Assembly (NCBI GenBank): GCA_037176885.1
Contig: JAWWNJ010000010.1
Coordinates: forward strand, 1,302,001 to 1,366,000
Length of the DNA: 64,000 nucleotides
Direction: 5' to 3'
Origin: Favolaschia claudopus
Taxonomy: Eukaryota > Basidiomycota > Agaricomycetes > Agaricales > Mycenaceae
Each line of letters starts with the position of its first letter. Position 1 is the stretch's first letter. This document shows positions 53,208 through 64,000 of this stretch, piece after piece. The notes beneath the pieces were generated by a model. It worked only from the letters and a program-made list of their open reading frames with translations. It ran no database searches and was not told the DNA's origin. The position numbers and the translations under genes were made by a program.

Positions 53208-54249
53208 TATGGCGGTCCAAATGCACATTTAATAATGCGCTGGTTTTTTCGAGTTTCGCGCATCTTTTTTGCCCGAAAGTCAGATTTGCGCACCTTTTGC
53301 AGCCGAAAGTCCGAGGAGAAAAACCAGCGCGGAATCGCGTGTTTTTGCGCTGGTTTTGTTTGCAATCTCGCGCAACTTTTTCAGCGCACATTCTCAGCGC
53401 ACCTTTTTTTTTTGACTTGAATTTTTTTCTTCTTGAAAGAGACCTATCTATGTGTGAGATATGCCGGGTCCCTCGCTTGCCGTATACAAGCAGGAGAAGC
53501 GCAAGAAATTGTTCGAAAATGGCGAGCCGAGTGCCGGCATCGGCATCCAGAAGGCAGACCTGATGGCACATTTCAACTTGCCAAAATCCACCGGAACTGG
53601 GTCCACAGATTCTAATGAAGCTGTTAAAGAGTATAGAATTGGTCTCACCGGAAGCTGCCTCACATCTCAAACTGACAGTGAGGACTGTCCCCATTGCCTT
53701 TAACATTTGCATCTGATATACCCCAGACCTGGTTCGTTGCAAGGCTTCCAAGTCCCACCTATGTTCAGCAAGAATTCAGCTGGCTCCCACCAAATTTGCG
53801 GTCATCAATGAGGTCTATGTAGCTCTGAGTTTGGTTTCGTGGTTGAAATAAACTGTCAACTCATCGCTGGAGCCGGACTAAGTGATGATGGGATCTGCCG
53901 GCACATCAAGCCGTCACTCGGCTGGATGTTTTTAGACAATTTCTTGCGCTTCTCCTGCTTGTATACGGCAAATGAGGGACCCGGCATATCTGACACATAA
54001 ATAGGTCTCATTTGAGAAGATAAAAAAATTAAGTCAAAAAAAAGGTGCGCTGAGGATGTGCGCTGAAAAAGGTGCGCGATCTTGCCAACAAAACCAGCGC
54101 GAAAACACCCAATTCCGCGCTGCTTTTTTGCCTCGGACTTTCGGACTCAAAAGGTGCGCAAATCCGACTTTCGAGCAGAAAAGGTGCGCGAAATCGGATT
54201 TTCGGCGAAAAAACCAGCGCAATATTAAAAGTGCATTTGGACCGCCATA
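53208..54249. mobile_element. Palindromic DNA element (1,042 bp) with ~310-bp terminal inverted repeats
   Basis: Both ends begin TATGGCGGTCCAAATGCAC, and the arms match for about 310 nt. A 6-bp flanking duplication CGCGAC is at 53202-53207 and 54250-54255. The arms contain several subterminal repeats of the type GCGCACCTTTT...CGAAAGTC. Each arm also carries, pointing inward, ATGCCGGGTCCCTC and the next codons (MPGPS-AVYKQEKRKKL). The left arm's frame continues 53461-53703 as FENGEPSAGIGIQKADLMAH, then FNLPKSTGTGSTDS, like the helix-turn-helix start of a transposase. No complete transposase is present. It is probably a non-autonomous deletion derivative. Confidence 0.8.
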
Positions 54250-54692
54250 CGCGACGGTTTATCCCGCCCGTCAAACATATTCAACATTACCAACTGGCGC
54301 GAATGAGGTGTCAACAATATTCTGCAGGTCAATAATATTTGGTCATACTTAGTATAAGCCTATAAACACAACAGCGATTGCGCTGACCCGAATGTTGTAC
54401 TTGCTTTTCAATTTGTTGTCCAGCAATTCCGAATATCGCGTGGGCGCTGTGATACAGCTAATTCGATTACTCCCACCCAAATAACCAGCTCTCTCCTCGA
54501 GTCCCTGTTTGCTCATATTCAGCGCGTTTTGTCTGCAAGTTCGATCTTGGCCGACAAAAACACTGCAGCGCGCCGCGGCAACAACTTGAACTCGTGATCG
54601 CGTTTTGTCTTTCGGCCGAAGTCCGACTGAAGTCCGAACGTTGTACGATCGCGCATAAAATTTTGACTCGAATTCTTCTCTCACCGTCCTCG
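54250..54692. other. Promoter region of the Lys2 gene
   Basis: About 440 bp between the second element and the Lys2 start. No coding frame is supported. The pattern TTTCGGCCGAAGTCCGACTG near 54610 resembles the CCGAAAGTC repeats of the adjacent element. Confidence 0.45.
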
Positions 54693-57600
54693 ATGGGAGA
54701 CTCTAGGTTGGCCAGAGTAGTCGGCAGACTTCAAAATCTTCCCTCGATTGCCCTTCCAACAGACTATCCACGACCATCTGGCTCTAACAAGTTGGTAGAG
54801 GCAGCACACTTAGCCGAACTCTCTGATCAAACATCTCTTGCCCTCCTCAAGCTCGCGTTGTACGACGAGAGCAGCGATGTGAACGTCGAAGAGGATGGAG
54901 AAACTCACACGACTCCCCCCTCTGCTTTTCATCTGCTATTATCGGCCTTTACCGTGCTTTTACACCGATATACAGGCGACACCGACATTGTCATCGGTTC
55001 ATCGTCTCCCACCGCGCGAGATCCCTTGGTTCTACGGTTATCTGTTGACCCCTCTGACCCTTTCTGGTCCATTGTACGACGCGTTCAGCAGGTCGAGAAG
55101 GAGGCAGAGGCGGATGCGCTTCCCTTCGAAGTCATAACCAAGGAGCTGAATAAAAACAAAGACGAAACGTTAACGGTGCCACTTTTCCGTGTACGTTTTT
55201 TCGACGAGACAGATGAGCCTACGGAAAATTTCATTCGCTCTACGAGCTTGACTTCCGACCTTACTGTCTTTGTCACTCGGCCTCCAGCTTCGACTCGTGC
55301 AGCCTTGGCTCCCCGTATATCTCTTCGAATTCTTTACAACTCTCTCCTGTTTGCCCCCGCACGTATATCGATGGTCATCGACCAACTCTCTGCACTGCTG
55401 AGAAAGGTGGCATCGACACCACTCTCTCTCGTCGGCTCCGTCCCCTTGATGACCACATCTCAAAAGTCACAACTCCCTGATCCAGTTGGGGACCTTGATT
55501 GGTGCGGCTGGAAAGGCGCCATCACGGATGTTTTCTCGCGCAATGCAATGCAATGGCCCGAACGGCCTTGTGTTGTCCAAAGCCTACCCGCGCCGTCGCT
55601 CGCAGATGTTCAGGAAAAAGTCACATTCTCATACGGCGCAATTCGAAATGCGGCCAATATTCTGGCGCACAACCTTATCAAAGGAGGGGTGCAGCGGGAG
55701 GAAGTCGTTATGGTGTACGCCCATCGGAGCGTGGACCTTGTTGTCGCTGTAATGGCAGTCCTCAAGGCTGGAGCCACGTTCTCCGTCATCGGTACTCTAT
55801 CTTTATCAGGCCTGAGCTCCGCTTATTTGATTTGTTCAAAGACCCCGCATACCCGCCGGCAAGACAAATTCTGTATCTACAAGTGGCCCAGCCTCGAGGT
55901 CTTGTCATTCTGAAGGGTGCAGGGACCCTCCATCCCACAGTCCGAGAATATTGTGCGTCCGATCTCCAGATCCGTGTTGAGGTCCCTGCTGTAGAAGTCC
56001 TTCCTAACGGTGAAATATCTGGTGGAAGCAGCAGCGGCGAAGACGTCTTGAAATCGCACGCCCACCTTGGTGCCACAGACCCGAATGTTACATTGGGTCC
56101 AGACAGCATTGGAACGCTCTCCTTCACCACCGGCAGTACCGGTATCCCGAAAGGCGTCAAGGGCAGGCACTTCAGTCTGACGCACTTCTTCCCATGGATG
56201 GGGGAGCGCTTTGGGCTGGACGAGAATTCCAAGTTCACTATGCTCAGTGGTATCGCGCATGATCCGATACAGCGAGACAGTTCGTACCCTAGCACGTTCG
56301 CTGTCAAATGCCTGACGGCTTTGTCCAGTGTTCACTCCTTTATTCTTTGGCGCACAGTTGCATGTACCAACGACTGACGACATCGGGATTCCTGGACGAC
56401 TGGCCGAGTGGATGGCCAACAGCGAGGTCACTATTACGCATCTTACACCTGCTATGGGGCAGCTGTTATCCGCCGAGGCGACTCGACAGATCCCCTCACT
56501 TCTGAACGCGTTTTTCGTTGGCGACGTTCTCACCAAGCGTGACTGTCTCCGTTTGCAAGCTCTTGCTGCCAACGTCCGTATCATCAACATGTACGGAACG
56601 ACAGAGACACAACGCGCCGTTTCGTACTTTGCCATCCCGCCCGTCTCCGCGGACCCAACCTTCCTTGCTACTCAAAAAGACATTATGCCCGCTGGCGCGG
56701 GGATGATTGACGTTCAGCTCCTCGTCGTTAACCGCAATGACCGCACTGTGCCCTGCGCGGTCGGTGAGGTTGGTGAGATCTATGTACGCTCTGGTGGATT
56801 GGCTGAAGGCTATCTGGACGCTAGCGCGAGCGCCGAGAAGTTCGTGGAAAATTGGTTTGCAACAGGTGCCCTTGCACGCAAAGACACAATTCGTCACCCT
56901 CTCAACGGACTTCCTGGACCGGAGGCCCGCCACTGGAAAGGTATACGCGATCGAATGTACCGCTCAGGCGATTTGGGGCGTTACCTTCCGGACGGAATCG
57001 TCGAGTGCACTGGGCGGGCTGACGATCAGGTCAAAATTCGTGGCTTCCGAATCGAGCTAGGGGAGATCGACACACATCTCAGCCAGCATCCCCTCGTGCG
57101 TGAAAATGTTACGCTGGTGCGTCGCGACAAGGATGAGGAGAAGATCCTCGTGAGCTATTTCGTGCCGCTGGATGGGCCTGCCTTGAATGACTACGCGAGC
57201 GATGTTACGGACGGAGAGGAGAAGGGACTGGTGGAAGGAATAAAGAAATATCGTCGGCTGATCAAAGACATTCGAGAGCATCTTAAGAAAAAGCTCCCGA
57301 GCTACAGTGTACCTTCTCGTATGTGGTTTTCTTCGGCGTATCTCGAGTCTGAAAGTCTGATTTCTCTGTCGCAGTATTTGTGCCGTTGCGCCGGATGCCA
57401 CTCAATCCTAATGGCAAGGTTGATAAACCTGCACTTCCCTTCCCAGATACCGCTCAGGCTGCCTCGGCTGCCCCCAGCACACGCAAGGTTAACGTTACTG
57501 AAGAGACGATCAGTCAAATCTGGGCGTCAATGCTGCCAAACCCGCCCCAACCCATTCCCACCGATGAGAACTTCTTCGATCTCGGTGGCCACTCAATCCT

Positions 57601-59230
57601 CGCTACCCGTCTTATATTCGAAATCCGCAAGGCGTTTGTGGTGGACGCGCCTCTGGGACTTGTTTTCGAGCGACCGACTATTGCTGGCCTGGTCGAAGCG
57701 GTCGAAACCCTTCGGAACGCTGATCTTGGTCTCTCGTATAAGTCCTCTGACGCTCAGGTGTCAAGTAATTTGCTCGTGGTCCCAGGAGCTCAGCAAGCAC
57801 CCGCTGTGGCTCCGCTTGAATACGGAGACGATTTGGAGAAATTGCTACCTCACCTCCAGGATTCGTACCCCGCGTTACCAGAAGATTATGATACCAAACC
57901 TCTCACAGTGTTCCTGACCGGTGCGACTGGATTCCTTGGGGCTTTTGTATTGAAAGATCTGCTCTCCCGCGGCGCTCGAGTGAAGAAGGTCATTTGTCTG
58001 GTCCGCGCCTCAAACCCCGACAACGGATTAGACAGACTCAGGAGTGGCTCCATTGATCGTGGAGTGTGGGACGACGATTGGGTCAAGAGCGACAGGCTGG
58101 AGGTTGTTACCGGTGACTTGGGTGTCGAATTTTTTGGCCTTGACAAGAGTGGCTGGCAAAGGATTGCTGAGGAAGCGGACGCCATCATTCATAACGGCGC
58201 CCTGGTACGTTGTGCGAACATCAACTTTTGTTGTCTTAATTCATGAGCGACAGGTCCACTGGGTCTACCCTTATGATAAGCTTCGCAATGCAAACGTTCT
58301 GGCGACATTAACAGCGATCGATCTAGCTTCGGCGGGAAAGCAAAAGTTGGTCGTGTTTGTGTCCTCTACATCCGCCATCGATTCGGAACATTATGTGCAA
58401 CTCTCTGACTCATTGGTTGGTGGACACTCCCAGTATCGCGGGGTTCCCGAGATCGATGATTTGGAGGGTGCTCGATCCACTTTGAAAACAGGGTATGGTC
58501 AGACGAAGTGGGTATCCGAGAAGCTTTTATTCGAAGCGGGTCGAAGAGGCTTGCAGGGGCACATTGTGCGACCTGGCTATGTTGTCGGTGACTCTTCAAC
58601 TGCCGGTTAGTGTCTTGTTCCGATCCTTTTCTGTACCCCTCACTGAAAGTGTCAATAGTTACCAACACGGATGATTTCCTTTGGCGGCTTGTCAAAGGCT
58701 GCATCCAGCTTGGGCTCGTACCCGATATCAATAACACGGTTAACATGGTCCCCGTTGACCATGTCGCGCGTTGTACAACGCTCGCCGCTGTTGCACCGCT
58801 CCCTGGTGCCGCATTATCTGTCCTGCACGTCACCGCACGCCCCCTTCCGAGCTATAACGACTTACTTGGGCCGCTCGCACAGTACGGTTTCGGCACGACA
58901 CAGTGCGAATATGTCGTCTGGCGGCGGCGCCTTGAGCAACATGTGATGGAGACGCAAGACAATGCGCTCTTTCCTCTCCTGCACTTTGTGCTGGATGACC
59001 TCCCTACAAGTACGAAGTCGCCGGAGCTCGATGATACTAACACTGTTGCCGTCCTTTCCGGAGCGCAAGCAGCTCAGGAGAGCACGGTGTCGGAAGAGTT
59101 GATGGGGAAATACCTTGCCTGGCTTGTGCGCGCCGACTTCCTGCCGTCGCCTACGCAATCTTCCCCCGGAAAAACACTGCCGACCCTGGGTTCGGGAGTC
59201 ATCAAGGCTGCTGGGCGCACCGGGACGTAG
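54693..59230 (+). CDS. LYS2: Alpha-aminoadipate reductase (L-2-aminoadipate-semialdehyde dehydrogenase)
   Basis: Large multi-exon gene of about 1,400 residues. Start [20 protein letters not shown] is the conserved Lys2 N-terminus. Domain order: condensation-like N-terminal part; adenylation domain with [40 protein letters not shown] and [20 protein letters not shown]; peptidyl carrier with [14 protein letters not shown] (phosphopantetheine Ser); and an NADPH reductase with [36 protein letters not shown] (Tyr/Lys pair) and [14 protein letters not shown]. It reduces alpha-aminoadipate to the semialdehyde, the lysine step specific to fungi. An earlier ATG-less extension from 54594 was rejected. 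No frameshift is needed. Neighbours are unrelated. Cytosolic. Confidence 0.96.
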
Positions 59231-59585
59231 ATATCACTGTTTCTTCATTTCCTTACATCAAAATTATTCACCGACAATCCTTTTGTAAGATGTGGAAATG
59301 AATGGATAATAATTGCGACCGTTGACGCTTACGCTGCAGTCTGGTAGACGTTTTTGGATCAGATTCCGTTGCAGCCATTCAAAATGGCAATCTTCTAGCG
59401 GTGTCAACAAATATCTATCACTGTCGAAATGAAGGCTGGTCCACGTAACGCTACAGTGCAGTGGTTTCAAATCATGGATGGCTTTGTCCATATTCTACAT
59501 AAACATACAATAAACTTGCGCTATGATATTGGAACTAAAAACACTTCGAAACGGTTACTTATCTCGTGTTGCAATTATCCGCAGT
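59231..59585. other. Convergent 3' intergenic region
   Basis: About 355 bp between the stops of Lys2 (+) and the O-methyltransferase (-). Nothing coding is seen. Confidence 0.5.
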
Positions 59586-61500
59586 TCAAATCGCTGCATC
59601 TCTCACACACAACTCCACCCCACCCATATCGCCAAAGTCCCAGACCTTGATGAATTGTAACCCAGCCTCCTCCGCTAGTTTCGAATACTCCGCCAAGGTG
59701 CGCTCCTGACTGTTCATGAGCACCATCAAGCTGACATCGAGATAATATTGGCGAATTCGTCCTTGTCCGTAGTTTCCTAGCAAGGGCCAGGGAGCATGCT
59801 TGAGCTGCATATCTGCTTTGGCGTTTTTCTCCAGATCCGACTCGGAGTCAATACTGCTGTCAGGCGCGGTTTGCAAAATGTATTCATCTGGAATAGGGCA
59901 ATTCAATTGCCGCTCAAGCTGAATTGAATCTAATGCGGACGTGATACTATGATCACTCACGAAGGAGAACACGACTGTCTGGTTTCATGACTTTACGAAT
60001 GCCCTTGAGGATGGTGATGCAATTTTGAGTAGAAAATGCGTGCAATATGTTTTTCAAGTAGTACACGTCACATCCGGGAATTGGGGATTCGACAAAGAAA
60101 TCGAATGCCTATTCCGTTTCAGCGTTAGTAGGTATACGTAGGTGGAAACGACAGTCAAAACTCCAATTGACCTTGAACTCGATTCGATTCTCTTCGATCG
60201 CCTCCGGGCATTCCGCGGGCCAGAGGACAGTTTCAGCCTGTACCATTCGGTCGGGCAAGTCCTGCAACTTCAAATGGAGCTGAGGATACGCGCGAGCGAG
60301 TTGAATCGCCATCGCTCCAACGCCGCCACCAAAGTCGCAGACAGTTGCGTCTGCTTTGAGGTTCGCCCATGGGTAGGCTGGAAGATGACATTGAGTTGAG
60401 CCTTCCGCCGATAGAGGCGGTTCGCAAGGGAATACATACCGGATACAACAGCGGTTGCCTCAACCGCCGTACCCCATCCAAGCATGCCGATCCCAAACCG
60501 TTCGCCATATTTTTCCATGCCAGGGGTCTCATAGAGGCAATATATCGAGTAAGATACACAGATTGATGGGTAATAAGCTCACCTTGGCCCAGTAATCGAA
60601 CATCGGTAAAGGTTGTCCAGTGGCTTTGTTCCATGCTGAGTGCCCGATCTCAAACGAAGAACCCCATTCCGGATCCGCTAGCGTTTCTGCCAGCTTGCTG
60701 GCTCCCTCTGTCGTGTCTTCCGTGCTATGATGGAAATCATTAACCTCCCGCGAAACTTCATAGTAAAAGAAATATAGCGGAGAAGCAACGGACATATGTA
60801 ATCCCATACTATGAAGAGGATTCGCGGCCAAGAGTTGAACACTAAGCCGATTGTTTGCGAATACATCTCTCTTGACTTGGAACACGATATGAATGTTCTG
60901 GTCTCTAGAAAAAATATATGGTATCGTACCTTCGCGGAAGCAATGTTTGGCGGAGAGCAAGCGCAAAATTCTAGCCAGCTTTGAAGGCTCTACTCCGCCA
61001 CATCTTTTGCTGAGCTCAGTTACATGCATTCCAGACGGGGTTTCTTGCAATATGTCAGGAATTTTGAACGTGAGCGCGACACGCGCGCAGTTCGGTTCAA
61101 GTCCCTGTGAAAATGTTACTGCATATGATTACTGCTGAACAATGAAACTAACGGTCATGAATAGATTCTGAATGAATGCGGAAAATCAGCAATATCGATG
61201 TGGACGGGTATTTCAACTCACGTTGAGGACCGTGTGATTTGGGCGCGTCAAAGTTGCGCACAACTGCGCGCAGGCACCTTCAAGAGTCTGTGCGGCTTCT
61301 TGCATTTCTGGAGTTGAGAGTTTTCTATCAAGGGGATGGGGTTCGGTCTCGTCCAACGAAGGTAAGTGACCGTCAGCTTCGATATACCCAGCCTGAAGAG
61401 TTCTGGCCGCATCCTTAATCAATTTCAATAGAGAGGAGACTGGGTCTGTAGCTGGAGTGATCATGTTATGGTTCGATGGCCGGTCTGAGCAAGCAGCCAT
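59586..61500 (-). CDS. SAM-dependent O-methyltransferase (family 2)
   Basis: Minus-strand multi-exon gene starting MAACSDRPSNHNMITPATDP. The N-terminal dimerisation part includes LEPNCARVALTFKIPDILQ and MHVTELSKRCGGVEPSKLAR with HLA-like ILRLLSAKHCFRE. The SAM site is ATVCDFGGGVGAMAIQLARA, then LQDLPDRMVQAE. The catalytic His region is YLKNILHAFSTQNCITILKG, followed by RVLLHEYILQ. The C-terminus is GLQFIKVWDFGDMGGVELC. This is the group containing sterigmatocystin/aflatoxin-type O-methyltransferases, which methylate aromatic hydroxyls in secondary metabolism. No other biosynthetic gene is next to it (Lys2 is primary metabolism), so no cluster is claimed. Substrate unknown. Confidence 0.88.
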
Positions 61501-62333
61501 TTCCTCGCCTTATATGCGAATTTTGGTCCGATGATGACTGGGCTCCGCACTAAACTGCATGAAACCAAATGAAAGCTTCATTACCAACTGTCAAGGATAT
61601 TATGGAGAATATCGCAGTTAGCATTCATTCTGAATACCGGTGACTGTCGCCATCGCAGAGTCGGAAGGCCGGAAAGTCGGCGTTGCGGAGAGGAAGGATT
61701 ATAATACCGAAAGGCGCCAAGTAGTCTTTCATCGGCAGCCACAGTGGTCAGCCTTCGAGTAGAATTGGTCGGATCGCCGGTCGCTTTCCCGATGTGCATT
61801 CCTATCTCAACAAATTTAGTTCGGGGTTGATGCCACTAGCGCTATAGCGGCCTAGAAAATGGAGGGGAGTTCCGCGATATTCGTTGCATTCCAGCCCGAT
61901 ACTTTCGGGTAAAAGGTTTTTTTTTTTTCGCAGGGAACAAGGCCAGTCCGCATGATGGGCAAAATACTGTACGCCGACCAGGAGCCACCCCGGCGGGATG
62001 GGACCACCAGCGTGCATTGAGCTTGAACGCCTTGGACCCGAAGAGAATCCTGGAATCAGGCAGAAAAAGTCGAGTATTTGTGCGGTCAAGCTGGAACATA
62101 TCGTTGCAGCCAGATTCAGTGTCGGTGATTGAGAGTGGTTCAGAGAGGGTTCGGAACACTGGCAGTCCGGTCACGGTGGCTGTGGGTACTACAATTTCGC
62201 ACGGTTCAACCGTATTATGTAAGTTCAAGTTGAAATTTCTTTCTCTTTTGCTCGAGACATACAAAGTAAAAAATAAGGCAGTTTACATATCTTTCTCGTA
62301 CGAGAACAGTATGAGTTGCAGCTCTGAGATACA
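61501..62333. other. Intergenic, no supported gene
   Basis: About 0.8 kb between two minus-strand genes. A minus-strand frame at 61842-62264 has a few ordered stretches (FGSKAFKLNARWWSHPAGV, RTVFCPSCG) but no domain I recognise and no splice partners. It may hold a short gene or a remnant. Confidence 0.35.
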
Positions 62334-64000
62334 TCAGGACACCTTTTCTCCTTTTACACCATCAAGTTCGCTGCCTTGAATCTCGGTTATCGACTCGTCT
62401 CGGTAGTTTTCCGTGCCGGATGTTACATTCCAAGGGAGATCTTCGTCGTAGAATCCCTCTTTGTTTGCCAAGTACTCGTAAGGTTCTGTCGCTTTGAATC
62501 CGGATGCGGGAGAGATTGGAACAGGGAATACGAAACTGAGGACAAGGTAAACAACCGCTGATGTCGAGACAGACAGAATCCATCCTAAACTAAACGGGGA
62601 AGCGAGAGGCTATCTTCACTCTGAACAATTAAGAACCAAAAGCCACATACCTGTATAAATTAACGGCGACGACGCTCACGGAGTTGGGATTGTAGCCTTC
62701 GGCAATTCCTGAGATTGTAAGGCCAGTTCCTGCACACCACGCCTAGTAACACACCAGTCCTGAGTAAGTATCTATTGAGATTCTGAGCATTGTACTTACC
62801 ACAATTGCTCGCCAGTTGAATCCGTGAGCAAACCAGTACAGAGATCCTGCTTCTGCATCGAACAAGGACGGGCTACACAGCACCACAGACATCAGTACGG
62901 CACCTTGGACTGAAAGTGCACGTACACATGAATGCTGCAACAGTGCACCATGTCAACAATTTTTTTGTCCTATGACGACTGGCAAAACTACTCACTTTCC
63001 TTTGCGCAGTATGTAATAGTCAGCCCAAAGCGGACCGAGAACCGCGCCCATCAGAACAGTATACGATCCAAGGAAAGTTATGAATTTCGCGGCGCTCGTG
63101 AGAAATTTCCAAGGGACCTGAGAGGACATCGATCGAAACAAATGAGGACCAAGTCGGACTCGATAACTTACGATTGCAAATCCAAGAATCCATACAATGA
63201 TTTGCCCCCGGACGATCGTAAGATATCTGGGAAGCAACCCTGTCATGTCTGCGCCAAACGGGATCTACATCAAACATTGAATGAAGATGTGGTCATGAAT
63301 TAGCGGCATGATAAGGATGAAATGAACGGACAGAGTTGGCAGACAGGTTCGTTCCAATGGTACCCAGGCACATAGATATAGCGACAAAAAAGCAGCCGGT
63401 GCGAGCCGTGGCGTTCCAATTGGTGTCAAGAACTGCATCGAGTTGATCCCTCATTGAAGACAAGGAAAATAAGATCTGAATCATCGCAGCATATGAAGCT
63501 TACCACATGTTCCAATAGGCTTGACCATAGAGAACTCGGGTAGCGCAGGCCGTAGATATGGAAAAGAAGAACATCAATGTCTAGACTTCCCAGTGAGCAG
63601 ACACAGACGAAAAAGAAGAAGTTCAATGGACCTTGATAATGAGCATGGATATGCCTTGCGGCCAGCCGGCGTCCTCGGGTTTGCGAGCATACCGCTACAA
63701 AACAGGTTAAGGAACTGAGAACGAAAATCTTTATCTGTCAGTTCTAAGTACCGCAATGTCTGGTTGATTTAATATCATAGGGCTGAGAGTTCCCATAACA
63801 CTGTTGATTCCGTTAACGATAGCTTATATCGGGACGTGAGTATAGGCACCAGCAAGAATTGGATAAATTTACCCCATCCTAGAGCGGCACCGTGCGCGGG
63901 GGCAACTGTGATGTTGGTATCGAAAGTGACCCAATCGGCACCTAGCTTGATAATGAAGTATGCGGTAGAACTGGCTTGAATATGACGTACCAGCACGAGT
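62334..64000 (-). CDS. NCS1 nucleobase/allantoin-type permease (partial, 5' end beyond window)
   Basis: Minus-strand multi-exon gene whose beginning lies past 64000. In order: WVTFDTNITVAPAHGAALGW, INSVMGTLSPMILNQPDIA, GWPQGISMLIIK, NATARTGCFFVAISMCLGTI followed by GTNLSANSV, MTGLLPRYLTIVRGQIIVWI, PWKFLTSAAKFITFLGSYTV, LMGAVLGPLWADYYILRKGK, SLYWFAHGFNWRAIVAWCAG and NPNSVSVVAVNLYSLGWILS. The final exon (62334-62589) adds ITEIQGSELDGVKGEKVS after a cytoplasmic tail. 'GTIGTNLSANS' and 'RRGQ-like IVRGQ' are family signatures of the NCS1 cation symporters for uracil, allantoin, purines or thiamine-related compounds in the plasma membrane. The substrate cannot be decided. The last intron uses the acceptor at 62590. 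Confidence 0.88.

Noticed and set aside
53117..54300. Simple-repeat or rRNA interpretation of the GCGC/CTTTT-rich stretch
   Set aside because: The mirrored arms, defined ends and flanking 6-bp duplication fit a transposon better.
54693..61500. Secondary-metabolite cluster of an NRPS-like gene plus O-methyltransferase
   Set aside because: The adenylation-carrier-reductase gene has the N-terminus and domain order of Lys2, a lysine-biosynthesis enzyme; no other tailoring genes are next to it.
1..64000. CRISPR arrays, bacterial operons or ribosome binding sites
   Set aside because: The window is eukaryotic: spliced genes throughout, no regularly spaced identical direct repeats.

Overview
The window looks like chromosomal DNA of a mushroom-forming basidiomycete (Agaricomycetes-like). 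The genes are intron-rich, with GT-AG introns mostly of 50-65 nt. The gene set is fungal: a fungal alpha-aminoadipate reductase (Lys2), a Skt5/Chs4-type chitin synthase activator, a DUF6533 membrane protein, a hydrophobic surface-binding (HsbA-like) secreted protein, a GH54 arabinofuranosidase and tannase/feruloyl esterases. Gene models were built by hand from reading frames, splice motifs and remembered family patterns. No database search was run, so product names rest on recognised motifs.

Layout. 0-4 kb: a small HsbA-like secreted protein and a multi-exon seven-helix DUF6533 protein (+). 4-6.4 kb: fimbrin (-). 7.2 kb: a Ser/Pro-rich orphan (+). 8.7-11.1 kb: an MFS drug:H+ antiporter-type transporter (-). 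11.1-14.6 kb: gene-poor. 14.6-29.6 kb: a duplicated region. A tannase-family gene followed by orphan gene A (inverted relative to it) is mirrored at 26.6-29.6 kb by A' and a second tannase-family gene. A related orphan pair B and B' lies just inside the two arms. Between them are a repeat-rich intergenic stretch and the Skt5-like gene (21.65-24.47 kb).

30-38 kb: a 2OG-Fe(II) oxygenase, an aminoglycoside-phosphotransferase-like kinase, a third tannase/feruloyl esterase and a GH54 arabinofuranosidase, all on the minus strand. The last two are 0.3 kb apart and would act together on feruloylated arabinoxylan. 39-49.9 kb: two orphans, transaldolase, a GNAT-domain protein with a long N-terminal extension, a coiled-coil AcrB-like protein and a zinc alcohol/polyol dehydrogenase that needs two tiny internal exons (14 and 11 nt). 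50-54.3 kb: an RBR-type E3 ubiquitin ligase whose N-terminal exon is split by a 733-bp foldback transposable element. Removing the element and one copy of its GTT target duplication restores the reading frame. A second, 1,042-bp palindromic element sits 91 bp after the RBR stop codon. 54.7-59.2 kb: Lys2. 59.6-61.5 kb: an O-methyltransferase. 62.3-64 kb: an NCS1 nucleobase/allantoin-type permease running off the right edge.

The least explained parts are the A/B orphan family, which has a conserved three-exon structure and a patchwork of identical and diverged stretches between duplicates, and the two unusual palindromic elements around the RBR gene.
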